Origin: Isoetes taiwanensis
Taxonomy: Eukaryota > Streptophyta > Lycopodiopsida > Isoetales > Isoetaceae
Assembly: GCA_021234155.1 (NCBI GenBank)
Contig: JAJEKV010000011.1
Span: 18,678,677 to 18,742,676, forward strand
Reading direction: 5' to 3'
DNA length: 64,000 nt
A program made the position numbers and the translations under genes. The notes under the pieces were generated by a model, which searched no databases, was not told the origin of the DNA, and saw only the letters and a program-made list of their open reading frames with translations. Positions 57,201-64,000 of this stretch are shown in pieces; within the stretch, counting starts at the first letter, position 1; the number at the start of each line of letters is the position of its first letter.

Positions 57201-59924
57201 AGAGTGCGCGAGAAGGGTGTTAGGTCCGGACCTAACTATGCCCTGGCGCACCCTTAGAGGTGTTGCCCCTTTCTGTTGTAAACTTTTCCAATTGACACAT
57301 ATTAACATGCGTTTCCCACTAATTTAAACATTCTAAGTAAGATTCTACCATTTGTTTTACACTTTGAGTAAGTTTTAAGTAATTTCCGAAGTCGCTTTTA
57401 GGGGACCCCTCCAAGAGTGCGCGAGGAGGGTGTTAGGTCATGACCTAACTATGCTCTGGCGCACCCTTAGAGGTGTTGCTCCAAGTTTAATTTTTACTTA
57501 CTACTTTTCTGTGTTTTAGCATACAAAGTTAGCTAATTCGAGCTTTTTAAATGGGATTTCATCTTTTCTTTTACAATTTAGGGTTCCTAAGGCCGAGTTC
57601 TAGAGCTCATATTGGGTGACCCCTCTAAGAGTGCGCGAGAGACCAATTAGGTATGGACCTAACATGCTCCTGGTGCACCCTTGGAGGTGTCGGCTAAAAA
57701 GTGACTAAAATTTATTAAGCTTTCCAAAGAAACTTTTCTCCTGTCTATTTCATCTTAATTATGTTCTCTAATTATCCTAATTCTAAATAATTACTAACTC
57801 TACCCCGGGAAAAAAATTTTCCCACTACTCGAGGTTCGTGCTTGGGCTTTTATTCCAAGACTGAATGTCTAGATTAGTTAGTTCCTATAGGATTACGGTC
57901 AGTGCTCGATCCTGGTCTGCCAAGATCAAAGCTCTGATACCATTGTGACGGCCCCAGCTCATATACGATGCCCCGATCGTATACAAACTGGAGATCATCC
58001 CTCAAACCAGCATCTGCTTGCTGATGTGAGGCCGCCCACCTAACATCGGGCTCTTGATGGCGGCCAAGAACCTGACGGGGAAGAATGGACGTGTCATTCA
58101 TCCCGTCTCCCTCGGGATCGACCTAGCTGCGGAAGCGTAAACACACATGAGCACATGACATCAATCAACAATAACATACCACCTCGAAGGGTGGTCCACC
58201 ATATCACAGTAGCTGCAACAACACATCAGTACATCAACATAACATGGGGAGATCCTACCCTGGCTCAGACTCTTGGGGAAAGACTGACGGCTTGGGTCTC
58301 CAGATAACAATGCAGACAGAATTCATGGCAAATGGATTTGGCTAGAACATGGTCGTTGGGTAGTCCACTCCATCCGCCCCTCCTGTGCATACTTTGCAGA
58401 TAGGCTGAAAAGTATTGGAGCCTGACCGTAGCCTGCCGGGTTCATAGCCAAAGGGGCTACTACTGGGTTGCATCTCCCCAGCTCCCGATGAGGCAGGAGG
58501 AGATCACTCTCCTCCAGAAGGTTCATGCCAATCACAGGCGAGCTAGAGAGCCACTGCTCGTATACGACTTGAACCCCTAGAAGATGACGCATCACCCAAG
58601 AGGTGTCGAGCCCATACCCTGCCCTCACGCAGTGCCAGGGTATTAGGCCTAGCCCACAATGTTCCCCGGCCGTCGCTACGCACCAGAGGGATCAACTGTG
58701 ATCAGACAAGCCCTCCCTTGTCAGCCGGTCTAGCTCCGCCGCCCACAGCCAGGCGGGCTCTTATGCACAGGCCACATTAATTGGGAATTAATGGGCTAAA
58801 ACTATGATCATACAACTACTTGGGCTTTGGGTCTCTACCCCCCTTCCCAATACACAAGAGTGGCGCATAGAATGTCAAAACATCATCACAACAGAACTGA
58901 AAATAATAGAATACATCTATTCTAATCTACCTAATCATACATGGTTAGGTTCCTTTGTTAGTGTCTATCATTCTTAGGCTGTAGGGGTCGCCTATAGCTA
59001 AGAATGAATGCTAAACCTACTGAAAGAGGTCTGATAACTCGGATCTATCTATCGAATCAACTGCTCACCCGCATCTTGGCCGGTTCCCACTCCCCTGAAA
59101 GCGTCCATGCTGCTGATCTCAGGTCTGCTGATCTTGGATCGAGCTGCAACCTAGGAAATCCGACTTCTCTGCTTCCGTTCAGGTGGAAATGCGTCCTCTG
59201 CTGCTCCAATCCGAGACTCAGGGGCTGAAAACTGAAAGGGTTTCCCTTTTAGGGTTTATGCCCCTTTATCTCCACGCATTTAGGGCTGGTCCCTTTTTGG
59301 TCAATGGGTCATTGCCACGTGGCAAAAAGGGATTATATTCACATGTTGCTTTAACATGTGCAATATAATGGTTCACAAGGTCGTACCCTAGGGTACTACC
59401 CTTTACGGTCGCCGTGTACATGTCGTCTGAGTCGACATGTACTAGTGACGTGTCAGTATAATATACATATTCATACCGTATGTTATGCTGGAACGTCACA
59501 CAGATAAAGCAAGAAAGTTATTAAACCTAAATTGGAGCAAGGAACAACAGACCCATTATAGATCCCAGAATAAAACAGAAAAATGTGTTGCCTAGTGGAT
59601 TAGAAGAACTAACCTCAGACCTCAATCTTCTCCTTGATCATGATCAACTGAGCACAGTCAATAATGACTTCTAGCTGATTGTCCATGTTCATATTAGTTT
59701 AACTAATGATCTCATCATTTTCATGCCCATTGACATAGATTATATTTCCGTAACAAACTTTCATGCACGTACACAATGCCATAAATGATAGATTGAAGAG
59801 ATGCCATAAATGATAGATTGAAGAGATGATAAAGACACTTTTGCATACCTGCCTATGCTAACCCAGAAGCAGACATCATTTTTGTGCCTCTCAAGCAGCC
59901 ATGTTGAATCCAAGCCAGGGCACG
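33217..59924 (-). CDS. Unidentified spliced gene (partial), giant intron with retroelement
   Basis: Five exons with GT-AG borders join in phase on the minus strand: 59849-59924, 37300-37403, 34036-34085, 33768-33890 and 33217-33459 (stop at 33217). They encode about 198 residues, including CPGLDSTWLLERHKNDVCFW, VSNEAASNWLLPIILALALP, GKLAKRTDHYEHFLDK, FGLRSIVSIEKNTIALIIKH and KQFMQAYEAGMIILNMRETD. I do not recognise the family. No signal peptide can be judged because the 5' end is missing. The intron 37404-59848 holds a 21.6-kb LTR element. Upstream candidate exons (59614-59674 and about 60095-60185) do not fit the phase cleanly and are left out. The agreement of four phase junctions is the main evidence. 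The join over the retroelement is the least certain. Confidence 0.55.
34374..34745. mobile_element. MITE-like element with long terminal inverted repeats
   Basis: Left end CCTTTGGTTTGGGTGCATAT and the same sequence inverted ending at 34657 form terminal inverted repeats of about 50 bp around 190 bp of AT-rich DNA. A related piece, extended by GGCCCCTTCGGGGCC near 34725, recurs inverted at 48.6-49.04 kb. It encodes nothing. The gene around it has an intron here. Confidence 0.75.
34746..36885. other. Intron-like DNA without supported exons
   Basis: Part of the intron between exons at 34036-34085 and 37300-37403 of the unidentified gene. A frame of 98 codons at 36453-36749 on the minus strand is rich in Leu and Cys but matches nothing I know. 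Confidence 0.4.
36886..37042. mobile_element. Small MITE-like element
   Basis: About 157 bp with ends CAAGGGGTTAA and TTAACCCCCTG, forming imperfect terminal inverted repeats. About 100 bp of it recurs inverted at 47.59-47.69 kb, sharing TAGATGTACGCATTAGTACAT. It is non-coding. Confidence 0.6.
37891..39452 (-). repeat. 3' LTR of the 21.6-kb element
   Basis: 1562 bp with TGTGACGG at its left end and CGTCACA at its right end. It is nearly the same as 57944-59500, but differences come in short patches (for example near 38230, 38375, 39025 and 39360) rather than singly. Confidence 0.92.
39453..39467 (-). promoter_or_regulatory. Polypurine tract
   Basis: CAAGGTGGGGAGAA on the minus strand lies directly before the 3' LTR, where plus-strand priming is expected. 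A second copy of AAGGTGGGGAGA lies about 40 bp further inside. Confidence 0.85.
39468..41041. other. Interior of the large element, non-coding
   Basis: AT-rich, with long T runs and words like ACACGTG and TTGTTTTT from 39.99 to 40.64 kb, resembling 15.6-16.0 kb. I see no gene. Confidence 0.4.
41042..41475 (-). pseudogene. PAN/apple-domain fragment (lectin-receptor-kinase type)
   Basis: The frame has PPPNFSEPSMRKIGGDLTEQ then ECLKECLDTWSCKAAVYRK and KSCFQAEELPAMNQ. Its cysteine spacing resembles the PAN domain of plant S-domain (G-type lectin) receptor kinases. A stretch rich in Leu and Cys follows, but in this frame it is not a clean membrane span. Upstream the frame meets a stop near 41485. 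It is probably a captured gene piece within the large retroelement. The PAN call rests on the cysteine pattern alone. Confidence 0.45.
41480..42318. other. Interior of the large element, no supported gene
   Basis: Mixed composition. Near 42050-42110 a 28-bp phrase (ACCATCAATTCCAATGGATA) is repeated twice. No recognisable protein. Confidence 0.4.
42319..42472 (+). pseudogene. Proline-rich exon fragment (PPPTYP repeats)
   Basis: After an acceptor-like TTATATGCAG the frame reads PTYPPPPPPTYAPRPPPTY and PSPPPTYPPPPLPATPP and then stops near 42470. Such repeats occur in extensin-like or other proline-rich plant proteins. There is no start and no downstream partner, so it looks like another captured scrap; a simple (CCA/CCT)n expansion is also possible. 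Confidence 0.4.
42758..43441 (+). repeat. Minisatellite, unit about 20 bp
   Basis: More than 30 variant copies of GGAGCCTAGGTGGCATGTT. Substituted versions carry CACGTGG or CACCTTGG. It creates spurious frames on both strands. Confidence 0.92.
43473..45058 (+). repeat. Two tandem copies of a 0.79-kb unit
   Basis: 43473-44264 and 44265-45058 are nearly identical, each starting TTACCGAGGCAGG and ending with ATGGGGTTTGGAT. Frames inside them are duplicated and match nothing I know. Short paired words like AACGTAAACCC and GGGTTTACGTT lie near the 3' end of each copy. Confidence 0.88.
44165..46112. repeat. Long inverted repeat, arms near 0.88 kb, loop about 170 bp
   Basis: The second tandem copy (44165-45060) is followed after about 170 bp by its inverted copy (45231-46112). 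The inverted copy ends CAGGGTTTACGTTTTGGAGG. Transcripts could fold into a long hairpin. Confidence 0.85.
46113..46716. other. Interior of the large element, non-coding
   Basis: AT-rich sequence with no frame, repeat or RNA gene that I can support. Confidence 0.4.
46717..47461 (+). repeat. Short and 166-bp tandem repeats
   Basis: A 60-bp phrase with TTCTTAGTGCAAATCG is repeated two to three times at 46717-46860. Three copies of a unit of about 166 bp follow, at 46964-47131, 47132-47298 and 47299-47461, sharing GATATCCAAAATG and GGGGATTTGTTGCAATGG. Confidence 0.82.
47590..47690. repeat. Partial inverted copy of the 36.9-kb MITE
   Basis: About 100 bp starting CAGGGGGTTTTC and including GTACTAATGCGTACATCTAG matches 36940-37042 inverted. 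Confidence 0.6.
47727..47954 (+). repeat. Four 57-bp tandem units
   Basis: Units start at 47727, 47784, 47841 and 47898 with AATGGTCAACAACCAATGG and end GTGTGGTGCAT. As 57 is a multiple of three, frames stay open through the array on both strands. I treat those frames as spurious. Confidence 0.93.
47955..48589. other. Interior of the large element, no supported gene
   Basis: Two short frames at 48205-48505 have no recognisable product. Confidence 0.35.
48590..49040. repeat. Inverted partial copy of the 34.4-kb MITE family
   Basis: Contains GGCCCCGAAGGGGCC, a stretch of CAACACATAACAACC repeats, one terminal repeat (TTTGGTTTGGGTGCATATTC at about 48820) and the AT-rich core. The second terminal repeat is missing. 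A run of G occurs near 48591-48600. Confidence 0.7.
49041..49600 (+). repeat. Tandem repeats around ATAAAGACATGTGACA
   Basis: At least five units with TCTATAAAGACATGTGACA and ATTCAAGTATTCTTTCCTAC at 80-165-bp spacing, with a (CTTC)n run at 49243-49266. Confidence 0.75.
49601..50611. other. Interior of the large element, non-coding
   Basis: AT-rich. CTAAGGTAATATTT near 49760 echoes 39580. I see no gene. Confidence 0.4.
50617..52259 (-). mobile_element. Solo LTR (1.64 kb) of a related family
   Basis: It begins TGTGACGCTCC, ends ATGTCACA, and is flanked by perfect 5-bp duplications CGCAT (50612-50616 and 52260-52264). It shares blocks such as CTCCATCCGCCCCTCCTGTG with the LTRs of the enclosing element, so it belongs to a related but diverged family. 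No internal region remains, which points to LTR-LTR recombination after insertion. Confidence 0.9.
52265..56984 (-). other. Interior of the large element with decayed minus-strand frames
   Basis: The plus strand is T/C-rich and the minus strand A/G-rich over 52.8-56.2 kb. Minus-strand frames at 55594-56055 and 55142-55597 nearly abut, and shorter ones lie at 54469-54717 and 53595-53777. Their products are polar and rich in Arg, Gln, Thr and Ser, with no zinc knuckle, protease or RT motif. By position, 1.9 kb or more inside the 5' LTR, they could be a decayed gag-like gene, but I have no motif to prove it. Confidence 0.4.
56985..57692. repeat. Four regularly spaced hairpin units in the retroelement leader
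   Basis: Units near 56985-57063, 57188-57265, 57402-57480 and 57616-57692 recur every 200-215 bp. Each has CCTCTAAGAGTGCGCGAG, an inner TTAGGT....ACCTAA and the return arm GCGCACCCTTAGAGG, giving nested inverted repeats. Spacer DNA between them is unrelated. On the minus strand they lie 250-950 nt after the primer site. Confidence 0.88.
57931..57942 (-). promoter_or_regulatory. Primer binding site of the 21.6-kb element
   Basis: TGGTATCAGAGC on the minus strand, one base after the CACA end of the 5' LTR. It is complementary to the 3' end of initiator tRNA-Met. Confidence 0.9.
57944..59500 (-). repeat. 5' LTR of the 21.6-kb element
   Basis: 1557 bp, partner of 37891-39452. On the minus strand it starts TGTGACGTTCCAGC. 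The 5-bp duplication CAGAT follows at 59501. Confidence 0.92.
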
Positions 59925-61946
59925 CTAAAATACATCAGATAACATCTTTTTTTGAATTTGTTAATAGAACTCTGCCATGATTCTCTGCAATTACCCAACA
60001 AATTCTGCAATAAAAAGTTCAAAAGGAAAAAAAAAGAATATTAGAGTAATATATGAAAAGAGCAAGTTAGAAGAAATGATGCTTCATTCAGATCTAAGTC
60101 TACACATTTGGCCTTTATCTTCTCGAGATGGTAGGATGGATTGAGAAGGCCATACAGTGCGAATCGAATCCAATTGTATAGTACCAGTAGCCATCCTATA
60201 AAATAAAAGGGGTCAACAATCAGCTAATCAGGGTTAGCGTTCAAATATTTACCTTTAAGAGCTTTAATTTTAAAGACTATTCTTCCTGTGAAGACCAGAA
60301 TATAAGAAACGATTAGCATATCATAGATGTGCAAGGAAAATAAACACATTGGCAAAGATGGAATATGAAATTGAACCATTTTTAGTGCCGGCAAAAGTGC
60401 TACATTCTTCTGCTTGCAAATAGCAAATACAACTTAGTTTATCACCATGAGTTTAGGATGATACCAAGCATGCAAGAATGTTGGTGACCAACTTCATTGC
60501 TTGCAACATAGAACTTCAAAGGAAAATTCAGAAAGCTATGATCTTTATCAGAAATAGAGGGCAGTAACATGCAATAAGGCCCTTTACAAAGAACATATTT
60601 TGGAACTTGTATAAAAAACATTAGGAACAAATGAGTATTTTAACCTACATGCACATGAAGCCTGTCTACATCTGGAATCCAAACAACTGTAGGAAATGCG
60701 AACAAATGTTTGAGTATATGCGAGTGGCCTACCTGATTCTTCACTTCACAAATGTTGGCGCCCAGACAATAGGGCAAGTATAAACAGGTACTGCATGTAA
60801 GATAATTGATCCAACTTAAACATCATAGAAACATCTTCTATTGTAATCTGATGGTATAATAGGTCTAGAATAAGATCATATGCCATATGTGAGCAAAACA
60901 TTATGAGTTGTATTATCCCTCTGCACAAGAAAACCATTGCACATCCAAAGTATATAATTGTCATGCAGAAATTAACCTGCAAAATTGAATTCCAAGATTA
61001 ATGCAAGAACACCAAATAGATCCAAAAAAAACCAAATCAAATGCTTACTCAAAAGTTTGAGGGTCGAAAGTAAGGAAATCAAAGCCCCAAAACATGACCA
61101 AAGATCTAAATCGAAGCTAATTAAGTCATGAGAAGGCTGCATGCATCCCCGTCATGCAAACATAAATTCCGCAAGAATTGTATGCTGGATGAATAGCCCT
61201 AAAATTATAATCTCTCTCCATTCATACCAGCCGATTAAGCTCTGTAATCCAAGCAGTGGCGAACTAAATGTGGATGGACCCATTCTGAAATGCACAATAT
61301 CATTTGCTAATGGATTTGCTGCAGTCGAAAATGCAGACCCACCTGCTGAAGGGGAAATATTCAATGCATACTGGCCTATTGTAATTTTAGAAGAGCAGCC
61401 ACGGATGCCATGACAATGCATGCATGCTTCTCTGTGGCATGCCCTCGGTGTGCAATTTCCAGAAGAAAAAATCATAGGGCAAACTTCAACGATTTTTGGA
61501 AATCGGTAAGTTTTCTCGGCCACCAAAACCTCCCAAAATCATATGAAATCAACTAAAAAAAAATCCAAAAAAGTTTTTAGTCAAACCTGAAAATCCCAAA
61601 TTAACAAGATTGATTTGTAGAAACTAGTACGAACTTTGAAATTAGTACAAAAAATATGATATGACTATTGGTTTTGTATAACCAGAAAGGACACGTGGTT
61701 TTATTCTACATTGTGGATTGTTGTATAAAAAAACCACATATATACCGGTTTTCGTGGTAATTTTTTATACAAGTTCATTTTTGGGAGCCTTGTGTGGGTA
61801 AGGATTTAGTTTGCATGGATTAGTGGCAGTAAAGTTTTATATATGCTGGTTTCTTCCATTTTCTTTTTTCTAACATTAGAAGTTTGAATAGATGAGCTCA
61901 GTTCTATCTATATTCTCAATAAGTCATATTTCTATATGTGTGTGCA
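59506..61946. other. Mostly intron-like DNA with candidate minus-strand exons
   Basis: The supported exon 59849-59924 lies here. Two other pieces look exon-like on the minus strand. At 59614-59674 the frame reads LEVIIDCAQLIMIKEKIEV before a TGA. At about 60095-60185, after TTTTATAG, one frame gives WLLVLYNWIRFALYGLLNPS. Neither fits the phase of the supported exon cleanly. I see nothing else that I can call; the 61152-61526 frames on both strands have no family resemblance. Confidence 0.35.
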
Positions 61947-62131
61947 GGTCACAAGGATTGGTAGAATGTCAGGATACTACTGGCATAAACTGTGTTGCAG
62001 TATATGGATTTCCTAGTGCAAGTAGTCTTCTAGAACAAGTGAAGGCAAGTTCTGCACCAACAAAGAAATTAAGCTATGCTGTTACCTTATGTCTGGTTTT
62101 CATGGCATTAGAAATTATAGGTGGCATCTAT
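61947..62131 (+). pseudogene. MTP1/ZAT-type zinc transporter exon, cut by a retroelement
   Basis: After the acceptor TGTGTGTGCAG the frame encodes a cysteine-containing cytosolic part (CQDTTGINC) and then TKKLSYAVTLCLVFMALEII and GGI. That is the start of the first membrane helix of plant cation-diffusion-facilitator proteins of the MTP1 type, which move zinc into the vacuole. In the family the next residues lead to the aspartate-rich second helix. Here the frame is cut right after GGI by the LTR at 62132 and stops two codons later. The rest of the gene must lie beyond the retroelement, outside the window. No earlier exon could be identified. Confidence 0.7.
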
Positions 62132-62723
62132 TGTTAGTCCTGTACGTGATGGTACAGGACTATTCATGCATACGACGGACCAAGTCAAGGCTAAGGATCC
62201 ACAGCTAGGCACAGGTCAGTCGTCAAAGGCCCCGCAGAAGACCAAGCAGACCACGCAGTCAAAGGCCATGCCTGCCATCAAGAGGAGGCGCTCAGACAAG
62301 TGACGGCCCGTCACCGCCTGCGTCAGCGTCAGCGTGATTTCAGGCATTTCAAGAGGCACCGCCAGCATTCCTACAAATCAGGCCTCGTTCCAGGAGTCGG
62401 CACCGAAATCAGTCAGAGTGTCTATATTGGGCCAAAGGCCATTGTACTATATATAGGAGTAGAGCTAGCACATGAGTTTTTAGATGAGTTTTGAGTCTTG
62501 TCTCACTTCAGTTTTCTTTCGATTGCGAGAGCTCATGTATTTTCATTGACATCAAGGAAGTTGTTCTCATTATTGTGATCTCATTGTTCTCTTTGCTTTC
62601 TGTTCTCTTTTTCTTGTTCTTTTTGCAAATCCCGCGTGACATAGCTCCCGGATTCTCCTGTTAGATCCAAGGGTCCTCACAGAGGGCTGTCTTGCAGGAG
62701 TTCCCGAACCCAGACCCCAAACA
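62132..62723 (+). repeat. 5' LTR of the gypsy-type element
   Basis: TG...CA ends. A perfect 10-bp stem, AGTCCTGTAC (62136-62145) with GTACAGGACT (62152-62161), lies at its very start. TATATATAG near 62450 is a plausible TATA box. Confidence 0.75.
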
Positions 62724-62724
62724 C

Positions 62725-62742
62725 TGGCGCCGATGCCGGGTC
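62725..62742 (+). promoter_or_regulatory. Primer binding site, TGGCGCCGATGCCGGGT
   Basis: It lies one base after the LTR end. It resembles the TGGCGCCGTTGCCGGGG site of Athila/Tat gypsy elements, which pairs with a tRNA-Asp 3' end. Confidence 0.75.
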
Positions 62743-62770
62743 TGATCTTTCTTTTCCCTTTCTTTCCATC

Positions 62771-62899
62771 ATGTCGGCTCGAGGTTTCACTCCTGAAGAA
62801 CTCCTTTGCCAAACGGCGGCTCGCCTGGAGTGCCATCAACGACGCGAGGCTGTTCGGGATATGTATGATACTGCTTATGACATTGAGGGTGGTGGGTAA
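62771..62899 (+). CDS. Small leader frame (42 aa) in the gypsy-type element
   Basis: ATG 62771 opens a 42-codon frame beginning MSARGFTPEELLCQTAARLE and ending DIEGGG before TAA. It starts 30 bp after the primer site and precedes the (CT)n tract and the main gag-like frame. It could be a short upstream peptide that affects translation of gag, or the remnant of an original gag start separated by the (CT)n expansion. Confidence 0.4.
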   Translation: MSARGFTPEELLCQTAARLECHQRREAVRDMYDTAYDIEGGG

Positions 62900-63020
62900 T
62901 ACGTTCCGAGGCTTCGGTTGGCACCTCCTACCCCTCGTGCTCATTCTCGACCAGGGTCTCCCCCTGTCTGTAGGCATTGTTCTCCCTGAGAGCACCTATA
63001 TTCATATCCCTTCAGGCCAC

Positions 63021-63243
<223 letters not shown>

Positions 63244-63461
63244 GGTCGGTTGGTCATTTGGGTGTGCTAGGGTTTTACGCTGTAACTTCAGAAAGCCATA
63301 GCTCTCACATACGGTGTCAGATTGCAACGAGGTTGGGCTCGTTGGAAAGCTTATTTCGAGCTCTTTCCAACGGTGTATAACATCAATACTTTTGATTCAG
63401 TTTGGCAGTCTGTAATTGGTATTTTCCGGGACTGTGTACAGGATAGCGGGTAGTAGGACAG

Positions 63462-64000
63462 ATGGCAAAAAAGAAACGGACTGTAGATGGGACTGGCAGA
63501 AACAAAAAAGAGGGAACCGAGGATGCTGGGTCGTCATCAGACTCAGGGGGAACCGGAAGTATCAAGAAAATAGGGAACCTGGTTTTTTCCTCCACAAAAT
63601 TGGAAGCTCCAGAGAAAACTGACCCGGCCCCAGAGGGTACAGTGACCAAGCAAGATCTGTTAGATGCCGTTGGCCAGATGAGGGCAGCCATGGAATTCTC
63701 AACCCTGTCTATGAAGACATCAATGGAGGCCTCTGTCCAAAACATGGTAAGTGATTTGAAATCTTTCTTGTTAGCTCATGTGCAAGCAGAAGTGGAGAAA
63801 TGTCAGCACAATATGATAATGGAATTACAGCAGTTCAAGAAGGGAATTAAAGCAGAATTTGAAGCTTTCAAGCAAGAGGTTTTGAGTGAAGATAGTGATT
63901 GCGAAGATGATGTAGAAGAGCAGGAAGAAAAGGACATCTCTGGAATCCAAAAGCAATTATCAGCTTTTATAGAAGAGCAAGAAAGGAGAGAAAAAGCATT
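63462..64000 (+). CDS. Gag-like protein, N-terminal part (open at window end)
   Basis: ATG 63462 (MAKKKRTVDGTG) opens a frame with no stop up to 64000, at least 179 codons. The first 50 residues are basic and Ser/Gly-rich. Then follow TKQDLLDAVGQMRAAMEFS and a long charged helical part (VQAEVEKCQHNMIMELQQF, FKQEVLSEDSDCEDDVEEQE) typical of coiled coils. By position after the LTR, primer site and leader it should be the gag N-terminus. No capsid or zinc-knuckle motif is reached before the window ends. It is the only open, unbroken retroelement frame of its length here, which suggests a young element. Confidence 0.6.
   Translation, partial: MAKKKRTVDGTGRNKKEGTEDAGSSSDSGGTGSIKKIGNLVFSSTKLEAPEKTDPAPEGTVTKQDLLDAVGQMRAAMEFSTLSMKTSMEASVQNMVSDLKSFLLAHVQAEVEKCQHNMIMELQQFKKGIKAEFEAFKQEVLSEDSDCEDDVEEQEEKDISGIQKQLSAFIEEQERREKA

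Larger units (their letters stand above)
37891..59500 (-). mobile_element. 21.6-kb LTR retrotransposon with 1.56-kb LTRs (LARD-like)
   Basis: LTRs at 37891-39452 and 57944-59500 are direct copies with TGTGACG...CGTCACA ends. The 5-bp target duplication CAGAT is at 37886-37890 and 59501-59505. On the minus strand the primer site TGGTATCAGAGC (57942-57931) follows the 5' LTR, and a purine tract AAGGTGGGGAGAA precedes the 3' LTR. The 18.5-kb interior has no recognisable protease, RT or integrase, so it is best described as a large non-autonomous derivative. It is swollen by nested repeats and at least one solo LTR. It lies in an intron of the unidentified minus-strand gene, in that gene's own orientation. 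Confidence 0.92.

Overview
The window is nuclear DNA of a land plant with a large, repeat-rich genome. The signs are spliced genes with GT-AG introns, a plastid-protein gene, a PLS-type PPR relic, a plastid omega-6 desaturase relic, an MTP-type zinc transporter exon, and Ty1/copia, Ty3/gypsy, LINE and DDE-transposon relics. PPR style, long nested repeats and the unusual transposon cargo make a seed-free vascular plant such as a fern my best guess, but nothing here proves the lineage. Most coding DNA is in pieces. Three spliced genes look potentially functional, and all three carry foreign DNA in their introns.

Left part (1-12.8 kb). After a copia RNase H tail and a receptor-kinase relic comes a two-exon gene for a conserved, probably plastid protein (+, 1752-4433), whose intron holds a broken PPR gene. 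Facing it is a 12-exon gene like Arabidopsis At4g18490 (-, 12759-4859). A 4.9-kb copia element (7734-12648) with 205-bp LTRs sits antisense in its first intron.

Middle part (13-32.7 kb). After non-coding repeats lies a decayed plastid omega-6 desaturase (FAD6-type) pseudogene, then the most unusual locus. A leftward pseudogene joins a ParB/sulfiredoxin-like segment to a permuted DNA-methyltransferase-like fold (17372-21341). It diverges from a rightward DUF8039/DUF7869-type DDE-transposase pseudogene (22787-25983). The shared upstream region is studded with palindromes of the type GATCGCGNNCGCGATC. Two tandem, intact 80-codon genes with matching promoters follow, and more copies of the palindrome lie near 30.8 kb. 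Together this looks like a relic of a large, possibly undescribed DNA transposon carrying a ParB-methyltransferase.

Right part (33-64 kb). An unidentified leftward gene has exons at 33.2-37.4 kb and 59.8-59.9 kb that join in phase. Its large intron holds a 21.6-kb LTR retrotransposon (37891-59500, TSD CAGAT), itself filled with tandem repeats, a near 0.9-kb-arm palindrome, captured gene scraps, a solo LTR with its own TSD, and four repeated hairpins in its leader. At the right edge an MTP1-like exon is cut by a gypsy-type LTR retrotransposon (62132 to beyond the end) with an Athila/Tat-like primer site, a (CT)n tract of about 219 bp and an open gag-like frame.

Many relics have frameshifts. 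Some could be assembly errors, because the two LTRs of the 21.6-kb element differ in short patches. In-frame stops of the C-to-T type argue that the pseudogenes are really decayed.
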